From Cytophagales bacterium (GTDB lineage Bacteria > Bacteroidota > Bacteroidia > Cytophagales > Cytophagaceae), in NCBI GenBank assembly GCA_004294225.1, contig REBA01000009.1, positions 62,001-126,000 on the forward strand: 64,000 nt of DNA. Direction: 5' to 3'. Positions 25,927 through 34,864 of this stretch are shown piece by piece. A program made the translations under genes and the position numbers. Each line of letters begins with the position of its first letter. The first letter of the stretch is position 1. The notes below the pieces were generated by a model. It made no database searches and had not been told where the DNA came from. It worked only from the letters and a program-made list of their open reading frames with translations.

Positions 25927-25944
25927 AAACGCTAACAGGCGTTT
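25927..25944 (+). repeat. cassette-like junction motif 3 with hairpin
   Basis: AAACGC at 25927-25932 pairs with GCGTTT at 25939-25944 around the loop TAACAG; the core CGCTAACAG is at 25930-25938. It closes the block after the barrel gene. The 348-bp gap 25908-26255 otherwise holds repeat copy B and the ahpC terminator. Confidence 0.4.
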
Positions 25945-25983
25945 GGGAACCATTTAACCCTAGAATATAGACAATGAAATTTT

Positions 25984-26188
25984 CATCTAAAATTTATCTT
26001 TACCATTAAACTCCGTCAAATTTTTGTTATGTTATAAAAAAATCTAATTTTTTAATTTAGGTTTGTAACGCTTTTCAAGGTCATTATATCCTCATGAAAA
26101 TATAAAAAACTGTTTGTCTGTACTGCAAAGTCACACAACGTTTTTTCTAGAAAAAATAGTGAGTGGGCCACAGTGCATTACAAACCTG
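25984..26188 (-). repeat. 205-bp dispersed repeat, copy B (inverted relative to copy A)
   Basis: The reverse complement matches 14540-14744. The 131-bp core is at 26058-26188, ending in GCATTACAAACCTG (26175-26188) and beginning TAGGTTTGTAACGC. The internal palindrome is perfect here (TTTTTTCTAGAAAAAA). The core ends 7 bases before the ahpC terminator hairpin. There is no coding capacity. Confidence 0.8.
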
Positions 26189-26194
26189 TTTTTA

Positions 26195-26237
26195 TAAAAA
26201 AAGCCGATATCTAATTTATAAATATCGGCTTTTTTTA
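26195..26237 (-). terminator. terminator of the perR-ahpC operon
   Basis: AAAAAAAGCCGATAT pairs with ATATCGGCTTTTTTT (ending ~26236) around an 11-base loop, 19 bases after the ahpC stop on the minus strand, with T-runs on both sides. Confidence 0.88.
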
Positions 26238-26255
26238 TTTAGAATATTAGTTTTC

Positions 26256-26885
26256 TTAGTGGGTTGCCAAGTAATTAGCCACTCCTTCTCTTGTTGCACT
26301 CATAGCATCTTTTCCTTCTGACCAATTGGCAGGGCAAACTTCACCATGTTCTTCGTTGTGGATAAGAGCATCTACCAATCTTAGTGTTTCATCCACACTT
26401 CTTCCTAATGGGAAGTCGTTTACATATTCATGACGAACTATTCCTTTTTTATCAATTAAGAAAGTAGCTCTATAAGCGATAGGTGCACCGTTGAAAACAG
26501 TCATACCTTCTTCATTGTATTCAAATTCTCCACCTAAAATACCGTAGTTAATAGCAATAGTTTTGCTAGTGTCTGCTACTATAGGATAAGTTACGCTTTG
26601 AATTCCTCCTTTATTTTTTGGGGTAGAAAGCCATGCTAAATGAGAATTTTCAGTGTCTGTAGAGCATCCTATTACTACACAATCTCTTTTTTCAAAATCA
26701 GCCAATCTGGTTTGAAAAGCAAGTATTTCGGTAGGGCATACAAAGGTAAAGTCTTTTGGATAGAAATAGAATACCACATATTTTTTCCCAATGTATTGTT
26801 CTAAAGAGAATTTATCTACGATTTCTTCTCCATTAATTACTGCTGGTGCAGTGAAAAGCGGTGCTTTTTTTCCTACTAGTGTCAT
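26256..26885 (-). CDS. ahpC: 2-Cys peroxiredoxin, AhpC/Prx1 type
   Basis: Reduces hydrogen peroxide and organic peroxides in the cytoplasm. Peroxidatic Cys50 lies in DFTFVCPTE and resolving Cys184 in GEVCPANW, the pattern of typical 2-Cys enzymes. At 209 residues, with YPIVADTSKTIAINYGIL and FLIDKKGIVRH, it is nearer to the Prx1/PrxQ-like long group than to E. coli AhpC, so the reductant may be thioredoxin rather than AhpF, which is not in the window. It starts 25 bases after a Fur-family regulator gene on the same strand, a classic PerR arrangement. Confidence 0.93.
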   Translation of the reverse strand: MTLVGKKAPLFTAPAVINGEEIVDKFSLEQYIGKKYVVFYFYPKDFTFVCPTEILAFQTRLADFEKRDCVVIGCSTDTENSHLAWLSTPKNKGGIQSVTYPIVADTSKTIAINYGILGGEFEYNEEGMTVFNGAPIAYRATFLIDKKGIVRHEYVNDFPLGRSVDETLRLVDALIHNEEHGEVCPANWSEGKDAMSATREGVANYLATH

Positions 26886-26910
26886 AGTTTTTAATTGATT
26901 TGGTTTAAAT

Positions 26911-27360
26911 TTATTGAATTGAGATTTCCTTGTTGATGTTTAATCTTTCGGCACTTATTTGTAATCTTATATCGTTAATTTTTAAATTTTTTAATTTCTT
27001 TTTTTTGAAATATTCGAACAAAATAAGATCTAGTTCATCGTCTTGGTAGTCGATAATTTCTTTAGTGTTTGAGCAATAGATATGATTGTGTTTGTCTAGA
27101 TTGGCTTCAAATCTATAATTCCCTTCTTCAGATTTTACTTTTTCTAATAGACTTACTTCTACAAGAGTTTCGAGATTTTTATATAAGGTGCCTACAGAAA
27201 TGCTAGGGTGAAGAGGACTTATTTCTTCCAATATCATTTCTACAGTAGGATGGTTTTTGAGTTTCATTACTGCTTGGTAGATAGCAATTCTCTGTGAAGT
27301 GGCTTTTAACCCTACAGAAGAAATTTTGTGTTTGATATCTGTTACAGAAATTAAATTCAT
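26911..27360 (-). CDS. perR: Fur-family peroxide regulator, PerR-like
   Basis: A 149-residue winged-helix metalloregulator. VGLKATSQRIAIYQAVMKLKNHPTVEMI is the Fur/PerR DNA-binding start, SVGTLYKNLETLVEVSLL the recognition helix, and ANLDKHNHIYC the regulatory metal site. Only one cysteine of the usual structural CXXC zinc pairs is visible, so the zinc site is reduced or absent. The gene is upstream of ahpC and is preceded by a promoter overlapped by a palindrome (27375-27409), which suggests autoregulation together with ahpC in response to peroxide. Confidence 0.88.
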   Translation of the reverse strand: MNLISVTDIKHKISSVGLKATSQRIAIYQAVMKLKNHPTVEMILEEISPLHPSISVGTLYKNLETLVEVSLLEKVKSEEGNYRFEANLDKHNHIYCSNTKEIIDYQDDELDLILFEYFKKKKLKNLKINDIRLQISAERLNINKEISIQ

Positions 27361-27374
27361 TTATTATTAAATAG

Positions 27375-27409
27375 GAATTATTATTGTTTAATAATTATTC
27401 TCAAATATA
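27375..27409 (-). promoter_or_regulatory. perR-ahpC promoter with overlapping palindromic operator
   Basis: On the minus strand TATATTTG (plus 27402-27409) fits TAnnTTTG. The bases just after it, 27375-27400, form an 11-4-11 inverted repeat (GAATTATTATT with AATAATTATTC, 10 of 11 paired) like a Fur/PerR box. The operator would cover the transcription start. The tetramer 19 bases upstream is TTTT rather than TTTG. Confidence 0.6.
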
Positions 27410-27543
27410 GGCTTAGAATTTTAAAATAAAAATTTATTTCTAAAAATATATTTAAAATAGAACAAATAAAAAGGTTTTTGTTTTATCAAGATTGAAAACA
27501 AAGCACACAAATTCACTTGTATTTAGGAGGTTATTTTATGACT

Positions 27544-28473
27544 TTAGATCAACTGAACTAAGGTTGCACCATATCCAAATTTTTCTTTTTGAGCGTCTTT
27601 ATAATATTTTATCAATTTATTTTTTGACAATCTTTTATGAATTTCATTTCTTAATATTCCGTTTCCGCTTCCATGAATAAATATGATTTGCTCCATATTT
27701 GTTGCAAGTGCATTTTCTAAGGAGAGTTCAAAGTGTTTGATTTGTAAATAAAGTATTTCTTGTGCTTGCATTTGAGTGTGATCTTTGCTAAGCTTTTCGA
27801 TGTGCAAATCTACTGTGTCGTTCGGTTTTGAAATTTGAATTATTTCTGTTTTGGGTTGCTCTATTTGTTCGATGATTTTTTGGGGTTCTATGTTGATGCT
27901 TTCTTTATCAATTTGAAATAAGAAAGTGTGTTTGTTCAGCAAAGGTGTGTTTCTTTTACTTTTAAAGAAGCTTGTCGCATTAATTTTTAATTTTTTCACT
28001 AGAGGGTTTGTAGGGGTAGTATTTTCACCATCTTGATGTCTAATCAGTTGAATATCAATAATGGGCCAAGAATCAAAATCTGAAAGCTTGTATTCGGTAA
28101 TTTTAGTCATAGTTCTAGGGTGCAGACTTCCGTATTGAAGCCCTTTTACACCTATATTGGTTTGCTCATTAATAGAGAATAAAAGTGTATAATGTGTGTC
28201 GTTGATGAGAAGGATAGAGAATAGACGATCATTGAAAGGGTCAAAAGATAAGAATACACCATCTTGGGCAGAGAATTTTGTAGCTGTTTGTGACAGATCA
28301 TTTTGGTTTGTTTTGAGATTTTCTTCGGCGGCTATTAGTACAATTTCTTTTTTTAGAACAGGAATTAAAAATCCTTCTTCGATTTCTATTTCGAAGGTTT
28401 TCTCGTCTATTTTTCTTCTAATTATACCTTGATCTTTGCTGTGTATAAATCTTACTTTGTTTCCTATTTCCAT
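27544..28473 (-). CDS. DUF2027 and Smr domain protein
   Basis: A 309-residue cytoplasmic protein. The N-terminal MEIGNKVRFIHSKDQGII opens the DUF2027 region. The C-terminal ~85 residues are an Smr domain with VDLHIEKL and FIHGSGNGILRNEI, the nuclease/nucleic-acid-binding motif also found at the end of MutS2. There is no MutS ATPase part. The frame opens at 28515, but ATG 28473 is preceded by AAAAGGAAC and avoids overlapping the upstream gene, so I use it. Likely nucleic-acid related; the role is unknown. Last gene of a run of four. Confidence 0.85.
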   Translation of the reverse strand: MEIGNKVRFIHSKDQGIIRRKIDEKTFEIEIEEGFLIPVLKKEIVLIAAEENLKTNQNDLSQTATKFSAQDGVFLSFDPFNDRLFSILLINDTHYTLLFSINEQTNIGVKGLQYGSLHPRTMTKITEYKLSDFDSWPIIDIQLIRHQDGENTTPTNPLVKKLKINATSFFKSKRNTPLLNKHTFLFQIDKESINIEPQKIIEQIEQPKTEIIQISKPNDTVDLHIEKLSKDHTQMQAQEILYLQIKHFELSLENALATNMEQIIFIHGSGNGILRNEIHKRLSKNKLIKYYKDAQKEKFGYGATLVQLI

Positions 28474-28483
28474 GATGTTCCTT

Positions 28484-29386
28484 TTAAAAATAAATCGGGT
28501 GAAAGTTAATTCCATTCTTATTCCACTCTATTGCAGGTGCAGGGAGGTGAATCATATTGAGTCTTCTAAATATATAATTGATTACTTTTGATTTTGTATT
28601 GATATTGCTCAGGTCTAAATCCAAAGAGAATAGATAGGTTCTATAAGTGTTCAAACCTATTTGTTCATTGGCTGGATCTGTTGCAAATTTCATATTTCTT
28701 CCTCCATAGCCTATAGATAAAGCCAACCAAGAGGGGAACTTTTTTTGTTTAAAAAAAATATTTTTTAGGTTGAATGCCAACCAATAGGTTTGTCCATTAT
28801 AATCTTTGATTGCTTGTTCAGCCCAAGTATTGCCTAATACATTGGGTCTTGTAGGAGCTATATTTGATGGGTAAAAACTGTATTTTGGAATTATTGTTGG
28901 TTTATTTCCTTTTCTTGCTTGAAGTATATACCCAGCTGCTCCAATTCCGTTGGCAATCACATCACTTATCGAGGCACCATATTTTTTAGAAAATCCATCA
29001 AATATTTCTATAGAGTTTTGGATGGTGAAAGCAGTGGCAGCTCCATACCAGATAGATTTTTTAGAGCTTAAATTACACCACCTATAGAGTTCATCAAATA
29101 CCATAGCTTGGTGAAAAGTGATATAGGTATGCCCGATTTTGTCCATTTGTTTCCATTCTTGTGAATCATCAAAAAAATGAAAGTTAGATTTTTCTTGTTG
29201 ACTGTACCAAGCATGACTTAGTCCTGTCATAGTTGCACTGTAGGCAACACCAGTGGCACTTATGGCGAAAGTAAGTTTTTTGTAATTTAGAGGAATAATA
29301 GAATCTGTTTGAGCATAGGAATATCGAGTGCCATCGATGCTTAAACTTACAGCTATTAGCAGAAGAAGAAAAAAACGAAGTCGCAT
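28484..29386 (-). CDS. DUF2279 family exported protein
   Basis: A 300-residue exported protein with a signal peptide (cleavage near YAQTD, residue ~27). The DUF2279 region is marked by WKQMDKIGHTYITFHQA, then FSKKYGASISDVIANGIGAAGY, which has alternating membrane-like helices. Such proteins are common in Bacteroidota and of unknown function. The C-terminal part with LSIGYGGRNMKFA looks strand-rich. It lies 25 bases after a fatty acid desaturase gene and 10 before the Smr gene, so a role in envelope or lipid biology is possible. Confidence 0.8.
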   Translation of the reverse strand: MRLRFFLLLLIAVSLSIDGTRYSYAQTDSIIPLNYKKLTFAISATGVAYSATMTGLSHAWYSQQEKSNFHFFDDSQEWKQMDKIGHTYITFHQAMVFDELYRWCNLSSKKSIWYGAATAFTIQNSIEIFDGFSKKYGASISDVIANGIGAAGYILQARKGNKPTIIPKYSFYPSNIAPTRPNVLGNTWAEQAIKDYNGQTYWLAFNLKNIFFKQKKFPSWLALSIGYGGRNMKFATDPANEQIGLNTYRTYLFSLDLDLSNINTKSKVINYIFRRLNMIHLPAPAIEWNKNGINFHPIYF

Positions 29387-29411
29387 ATTTTGACTTTTAT
29401 TTTTTCAAAAA

Positions 29412-30386
29412 CTAGATTTCTTTGAGCGTAATCATTTTTTTATGCTCTGCATCCCATAGTTTTAAACTCAAACAGGATAAGATTTCTTTGATATTAAAGC
29501 TTGTTGTAGGAGCATCTTGTAGTTCAGGGATATCCTGCATAGCTTCTTCTAAGCGATAAAACGGAATTCGTGAATTAAGATGATGTACATGATGATAACC
29601 TATATTTCCAGTAAACCAACGCATTATTCTATTCATTTTAAAATAACTTGTAGATTCTAATGCAGCATCTACATAACGCCAATCGCTTTGAGGAGCAAAG
29701 CTAATAGTGGGGAAATTGTGCTGTACATAAAATAAATAGGAACCCAAACCACAGGCAATAAGGTGAGGAATAATAAGTGTAAGAAATAAATTTTCTACAC
29801 CTCCGAAAAATACAAGCAGGAAACCAATTGTGAAATGAACAATCAATGCAATTAGACAATCCCAGTGTTTAGAAAAACTTTTTACAGTAGATTGAATACA
29901 GAAGGAATACATAAAAACTGTGAGATAGCCCAAGAATATGTTTAATGGATGCCTAAGCGCAAGGTAATAAAATTGTTCTTTTTTGTTGAGTTCTAAATAT
30001 TGGGCTTTAGTGATGGTGGGAAATGAACCGATATCGCTTACGTGTAGTTTGGAATTGTGATTGTGGTGAAAATCGTGAGAACGTTTCCAAACGCTGGTTG
30101 GAGCCAAGATATATATGCTGAAGATTTTCATTAGCACATTAGCCAATTTAGATTGATAAAGTATGGCATGATGCTGATGGTCGTGATAAATAACGAACAT
30201 TCTGATTAATAATAGCCCAGAGAGTAGGCTAAAAAATGCTTTAAGGACGTTATTGAGGTTCCAATAGGTTAGGCAAAGAGAGATTATAAGAAATAGTAAA
30301 GTAGAGAAAGTATAGTACCAACTTTTATACCTATTTTCATTAGTATATGTCTTCGTTGCTAGAATTAATTCTTTTCCTGAACGCAT
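29412..30386 (-). CDS. membrane fatty acid desaturase
   Basis: Integral membrane di-iron desaturase of 324 residues with four or more hydrophobic spans. The three histidine boxes are present: HDHQHH, HDFHHNHNSKLH, and HHVHHLNSRIPFYRLEEA. It would insert a double bond into an acyl chain, probably of a phospholipid, at the cytoplasmic face. It sits just downstream of an LpxL-like acyltransferase in the same direction, which fits a membrane lipid module. Position specificity is unknown. Confidence 0.9.
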   Translation of the reverse strand: MRSGKELILATKTYTNENRYKSWYYTFSTLLFLIISLCLTYWNLNNVLKAFFSLLSGLLLIRMFVIYHDHQHHAILYQSKLANVLMKIFSIYILAPTSVWKRSHDFHHNHNSKLHVSDIGSFPTITKAQYLELNKKEQFYYLALRHPLNIFLGYLTVFMYSFCIQSTVKSFSKHWDCLIALIVHFTIGFLLVFFGGVENLFLTLIIPHLIACGLGSYLFYVQHNFPTISFAPQSDWRYVDAALESTSYFKMNRIMRWFTGNIGYHHVHHLNSRIPFYRLEEAMQDIPELQDAPTTSFNIKEILSCLSLKLWDAEHKKMITLKEI

Positions 30387-30448
30387 ATTGATTAAGTTAT
30401 ATACAAAGTTAATTGAATATTGGAGAATGCCACTCTAAATGCAAAAAA

Positions 30449-31321
30449 CTAAGAACGTGGTTTGCTATGTTTCCAACGCCTATGAGACCAAAGCCAAGTT
30501 TGTGGCTCGATTTTAATTTCTTTTTCTAGTTTATGGGCGTATTGCTCAATAATTTTATTTTCTTCAAATGTTTTGGGCTGGTCTGTTATTAGTTCTGCAT
30601 TTATTTCGTAATATCCTCTTTTGATTCTTTTTATATTAATAAATACAACTGGGAAATCATATTTCTTAGCTATTTTCTCAGCTCCAGTAAACAGTGCCGT
30701 GTCTTGATTAAGAAAGGTCGTCCAATGTGCAGTTTGAGGAGAGGGTGTTTGGTCTGCAATGAATGCATAGGCAGCAACCTTGTCTTTGTTGTTTAGGATA
30801 TCTTTAAAAGTATTTTGCATTTTTATTAATTTTGTTCCAAATAGGGTTCTTGTTTTGCACATTAGTCCTTCAAAGTAAGGATTTGAAAGAGGCTTATAGA
30901 CGACATAAAGCTGATGTTTGCAAGACAAGCTAAAAGAAGAACCCGCCCATTCCCAATTTCCATAATGTCCCATTAACAGTATTACACTTTTATTGTTTTC
31001 AAATAATTGGTTGAGTACTTGCTCGTTTTTGAATTTACAGTGTTTTAGCGTAGTCGCACTGTTCATAGTTATTTTTTTGAATGCTTCTAGAATTAAATCA
31101 CACAAGTATCGATAATATTCTTTTGCTATTTGATTTATTTCTTGACTTGATTTTTCTGGAAATGAGTTGCTAAGATTGTTGAGAACAATTTTTTTTCTGT
31201 AGCCCAAAAGATGATAGAGTATTAGAAATAAAACATCCGAAAAAAGGTAAAGTAATCTAAAAGGTAAGATTGATATAAAATATATCAATGGTAATAGAAG
31301 GTAATACGAGATCGCTTGCAT
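30449..31321 (-). CDS. lysophospholipid/lipid A acyltransferase, LpxL-like
   Basis: Inner-membrane acyltransferase of 290 residues. A hydrophobic N-terminal anchor precedes the conserved MGHYGNWEWAG (HX4D/E-type motif of the LpxL/HtrB family), then VYKPLSNPYFEGLM, and FIADQTPSPQTAHWTTFLN. The C-terminal TWLWSHRRWKH is also typical. It would add a secondary acyl chain to lipid A precursor or a related lipid. Next downstream is a desaturase. Confidence 0.88.
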   Translation of the reverse strand: MQAISYYLLLPLIYFISILPFRLLYLFSDVLFLILYHLLGYRKKIVLNNLSNSFPEKSSQEINQIAKEYYRYLCDLILEAFKKITMNSATTLKHCKFKNEQVLNQLFENNKSVILLMGHYGNWEWAGSSFSLSCKHQLYVVYKPLSNPYFEGLMCKTRTLFGTKLIKMQNTFKDILNNKDKVAAYAFIADQTPSPQTAHWTTFLNQDTALFTGAEKIAKKYDFPVVFINIKRIKRGYYEINAELITDQPKTFEENKIIEQYAHKLEKEIKIEPQTWLWSHRRWKHSKPRS

Positions 31322-31335
31322 TGTTTTTAGAAACT

Positions 31336-31367
31336 AAAAACGGCTACCATTATAGTAGCCGTTTTTT
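31336..31367 (-). terminator. terminator between the OmpA-like and LpxL-like genes
   Basis: AAAAACGGCTAC pairs with GTAGCCGTTTTT around CATTATA. On the minus strand the T-run follows the hairpin, ~20 bases past the OmpA gene stop. Confidence 0.88.
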
Positions 31368-31388
31368 AAATAGTTAATTATAAAATGA

Positions 31389-33230
31389 TTATTTTGTTGT
31401 TTTACTTTTGGGTGCTGAAGTAATTTTTTTGCTTACAGAGCTAACTGCTGAATTTATAGTAGGCGATTCTATGTAATTGGCAAACTCTTCATCAGATAGT
31501 ATTTTGAATTCCGCCCTTCTATTGGGGGCGTTCTCATTGGTAGAATTTCCATTAACTATTACTTTAGAGAAGTTGTATCCCTTTTGTTTTAATCTGTTTT
31601 TATCAATTCCTCGACTTAGAAGGTATTTGTACATAGAATGTGCTCTTCGCTCTGAGATTAGTTGATTTATTTCTTGGCTTCCTTTGCTATCGGTATGACC
31701 ACCGATTTCGATTTTCATTTCTGGGAATTTGTTAAGAATTGCAATTAAGACTTGTAATTTTTGTTGAGAAATATTAGAGGGTTCACTATACATGTTGAAG
31801 TCGAAATAGGCGATTGCATCTAAGATTTTACCTACTCTTGGTCTATCAATATCTACTTTTGCCAAAGGTGTTTTCATAGATGTGTCTTGAACTGCAAAAA
31901 CTTTTTGCTCTGGTTCTTCTTCAAATATTTCAAAATGGTAGATATCCTCTTCTCCATAGGTATCTTTTCTGTATGTAGAAAAATATCCATTCTTACCATC
32001 TGGCAAGAAAGAAATATGATATTCGTGATCAGCAGTATTCAATGGGTAACCCATATTTATTGGGTTATTCCATGATGAATCTGTAGGATTATATTTGGTT
32101 TTGAAAATATCTAATCCTCCAATAGAATTGGGACCATCAGAACTGAAAAATAAAGTTTTTCCATCAGGTAGAATGCAAGGAGATTCTTCGTCGAATGCTG
32201 TATTGACCTTAGAACCAAGATTTACTGGCACTCCCCATTTTCCATCTGGTTGGAGTTTCGATACATATATATCCATACCTCCATATCCACCTGGTCTATC
32301 GCTAGAGAAAAAGAAGGTTTGATCATCTGCACTTATGGCACAGCCACTTTCAAGGCTCGTAGAGTTAATATTTTTACCCATATTAATAGGTTGAGACCAT
32401 TCGTTGCCATTGAAATCTGAATAGAATAAATCGGTAGAACCATTTTCATCTGAGGAATAGAAAAATAATCTTTTACCATTAGCAGAAAGTGCTAAAGGAG
32501 CATCATGTTTGAAGGAGTTAATTGGACCTACATGTTTTGCTTTACTCCATTTATTATTATGCTTGGTAGAAACGTACATGTCTTCGAAGAATTCGTCTAT
32601 ATCATCATCTATTTGACCTCCTGTAGTTTCATGTCTTTGAGAGGCAAAATACATTGTATTTCCGTCGCTTGAAATTATTGGCCAATGCTCTGTATATACA
32701 GAATTAATGTTGGTATTCAAGTGTTCTATTTTGGTTTTAATTGGTTTTGCGATAAGTAATTTACCAGTTTTACAGTTTTGAATATATTTGTTTATAGTAG
32801 GAAGCACCTGTTTTCCATAATCGCTAGTGGTATCAATAGAGGCTTTGTATTTGGTATAGAAATCCATAGCTTTATCAAATTGGTGACCGTAGTGATAAGC
32901 TACTCCCAGATAATAATCTATATCAGAGTATTCATTTTCTTTATCTTTTGCTTTGGCTTTTTCGAAATAGGGTATGGCTTTATTTTTAAATTCTGAATGA
33001 AGATAACATACACCTATTTTATAATTTGTTTCTGGGTTTCCAGATTTCACTTGGTCAAGTTGTATAAATAATGGAAGGGCACTTCTAAATATTTCATCTA
33101 TGAAATATTCTTCTGCTTTTCTTTTTAATTTTCTTATGGCTGCTTGGTCTTGAGCAAAAAGAGAAGATGATGTGCCTATAAAAAACAAACTAAAAAGTAG
33201 TATAAAAGTGAAATGGTAATGTTTTTTCAT
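31389..33230 (-). CDS. OmpA-family protein with TPR and PD40 repeats
   Basis: Exported outer-membrane-associated protein of 613 residues. Signal peptide to ~26; TPR-like helices at ~30-150 (NPETNYKIGVCYLHSEFKNKAIP); WD40-like PD40 repeats at ~190-430 (TMYFASQRHE, RLFFYSSDENG, TFFFSSDRPGG, TLFFSSDGPN); OmpA peptidoglycan-binding domain at ~465-585 with EIGGHTDSKGSQEINQLISERRA. This layout matches PorE-type proteins of the type IX secretion system and other surface OmpA proteins, although PorE also has a carboxypeptidase-regulatory-like domain that I do not see. The terminator after it separates it from lpxL-like. Confidence 0.85.
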   Translation of the reverse strand: MKKHYHFTFILLFSLFFIGTSSSLFAQDQAAIRKLKRKAEEYFIDEIFRSALPLFIQLDQVKSGNPETNYKIGVCYLHSEFKNKAIPYFEKAKAKDKENEYSDIDYYLGVAYHYGHQFDKAMDFYTKYKASIDTTSDYGKQVLPTINKYIQNCKTGKLLIAKPIKTKIEHLNTNINSVYTEHWPIISSDGNTMYFASQRHETTGGQIDDDIDEFFEDMYVSTKHNNKWSKAKHVGPINSFKHDAPLALSANGKRLFFYSSDENGSTDLFYSDFNGNEWSQPINMGKNINSTSLESGCAISADDQTFFFSSDRPGGYGGMDIYVSKLQPDGKWGVPVNLGSKVNTAFDEESPCILPDGKTLFFSSDGPNSIGGLDIFKTKYNPTDSSWNNPINMGYPLNTADHEYHISFLPDGKNGYFSTYRKDTYGEEDIYHFEIFEEEPEQKVFAVQDTSMKTPLAKVDIDRPRVGKILDAIAYFDFNMYSEPSNISQQKLQVLIAILNKFPEMKIEIGGHTDSKGSQEINQLISERRAHSMYKYLLSRGIDKNRLKQKGYNFSKVIVNGNSTNENAPNRRAEFKILSDEEFANYIESPTINSAVSSVSKKITSAPKSKTTK

Positions 33231-33433
33231 CGGATTATTTTTTTTATTTTTAAATAGGGATTTAAATAGATTTAGTTAATTATTTGAAGTGTTTTTTACA
33301 TTAGATACCAATAAATCATTATAATTTACATAAATAAAGAAACAATTAAACTAAATCTAGTATTTTTTTTCTAGTAAATAAAGAAATTCTTTTTTTTAAC
33401 AGAAAGAAGCTTTAATTAGTTGTCCTATTGGAA

Positions 33434-34864
33434 TCAATTTAGCACAAAACTTCTTTGGGTTCTCATATTATTTATATCTACACCGTCAATAATTACTTTG
33501 CCTCTTATCTTTTCTAAGATTTCGATTACTTCTTCGGGGGTATTGGTGGGGTATCTATTGATAGAAGTGATGATGAATCCTTCTTTTATTCCTAGTTGAG
33601 CAAATATTCCGGCTTTTATTCTGATAAGCCTTACACCACTGGATATTCCTCGTTTGTCTTTTTCTACTTTTGATACACTTTCTAGTTCTGATGCGAGAGA
33701 GCTAGAAACTACAGAGCTTCTTTTGATGATTTCTGTAGTGCCTTCGCTGTTGGTAAGAATCAAGCTTGCTTCATTGATTACTTCATTGCTTTTGTAGGTT
33801 ATTTTTATTTTTTCACCGGGATTTAAATAACTCATTAGTTCATCATAACTACTTTTACCTTCTATGTTTTGATCGTTGATTTTTATGATAATATCTCCTT
33901 TTTTCAATCCTGATTTTTCAGCAGCCCCATCTTTTTGAAGGTAATTAACAATTACACCATTGTAATCTTTAATTTTTAATTTATCTGCCAATGCACTGCT
34001 AATTTCGCTAACTTCTAAACCACCAAAAGCTTTTTGCACTTCTCCATAAGTAATAATATCATTCACTACTTTTTTGACAATATCAATCGGGACAGCAAAT
34101 CCATATCCTGAGTAAGATCCAGTTCTAGATAATATAGCTGTGTTTACTCCTATTAACTCTCCTTTTATATTGACCAATGCTCCACCGCTATTGCCTGGAT
34201 TGATAGCAGCATCGGTTTGGATAAATGATTCTATTGGAAATTGGCTATGGACAATGTTTAAATTTCTTGCTTTTGCACTGACTATTCCAGCAGTAGCTGT
34301 TGAATAAAGATTAAATGGGTTTCCGATTGCAAGCACCCATTCCCCGACTTTTAAATTTTTTGAAGAACCTATTTTTAAATAAGGAAGATTTTTCTCGTTG
34401 ATTTTCAAAACAGCAAGATCTGTATTAGGGTCTTTGCCTACTACACTGGCTGGGTAGTTTCTTTTGTTGATTACTACTTCAATTTTATCAGCATTATTGA
34501 TTACATGATGATTTGTTACTATATATCCATCTCCAGAATAAATAACTCCTGAGCCAGAACTAGCTACTTGGTTGGTATTTGCTCCTCCACCAAATATCCA
34601 GTCAAACATATTTGCACCATAATTGGTAGTGGTAGATTCGCATTGAATAAATACTACGCTTGGTGTACCGATTGCAGAAGCTTGAGAAAAGTCCTCTTGA
34701 TGTTCATTGGAAGATTCTGCTTGAAGATAGGATGTGTTGTAGGAGTTTGTAGAATTAGGGTTTTGAATATAAGTAATTTGCTGAGGTGGAAGAAGCCAAT
34801 AGGTAGTCAATCCACCTAGAAATCCTGCAATTAGGGCTACAATTAAAAATGCTATTTTATTCAT
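33434..34864 (-). CDS. DegP/HtrA-type serine endopeptidase
   Basis: Periplasmic quality-control protease, anchored by an N-terminal transmembrane helix (to ~25). The catalytic triad is His120 in NHHVIN, Asp149 in NTDLAVLKI and Ser226 in NPGNSGGAL. Two PDZ domains follow (~280-370 and ~395-470), the first with GVIVNYLQKDGAAEKSGLKKGDIIIKIN. Its 476 residues are normal for Do-family enzymes. Divergent from the GH3 gene with 111 bases between. Confidence 0.94.
   Translation of the reverse strand: MNKIAFLIVALIAGFLGGLTTYWLLPPQQITYIQNPNSTNSYNTSYLQAESSNEHQEDFSQASAIGTPSVVFIQCESTTTNYGANMFDWIFGGGANTNQVASSGSGVIYSGDGYIVTNHHVINNADKIEVVINKRNYPASVVGKDPNTDLAVLKINEKNLPYLKIGSSKNLKVGEWVLAIGNPFNLYSTATAGIVSAKARNLNIVHSQFPIESFIQTDAAINPGNSGGALVNIKGELIGVNTAILSRTGSYSGYGFAVPIDIVKKVVNDIITYGEVQKAFGGLEVSEISSALADKLKIKDYNGVIVNYLQKDGAAEKSGLKKGDIIIKINDQNIEGKSSYDELMSYLNPGEKIKITYKSNEVINEASLILTNSEGTTEIIKRSSVVSSSLASELESVSKVEKDKRGISSGVRLIRIKAGIFAQLGIKEGFIITSINRYPTNTPEEVIEILEKIRGKVIIDGVDINNMRTQRSFVLN

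Noticed and set aside
14745-26000. The segment between the inverted repeats as a composite transposon
   Set aside because: It contains housekeeping genes (hemL, proC, tRNA-Glu) and no transposase, so inversion or separate insertions are more likely than mobility of the whole unit.
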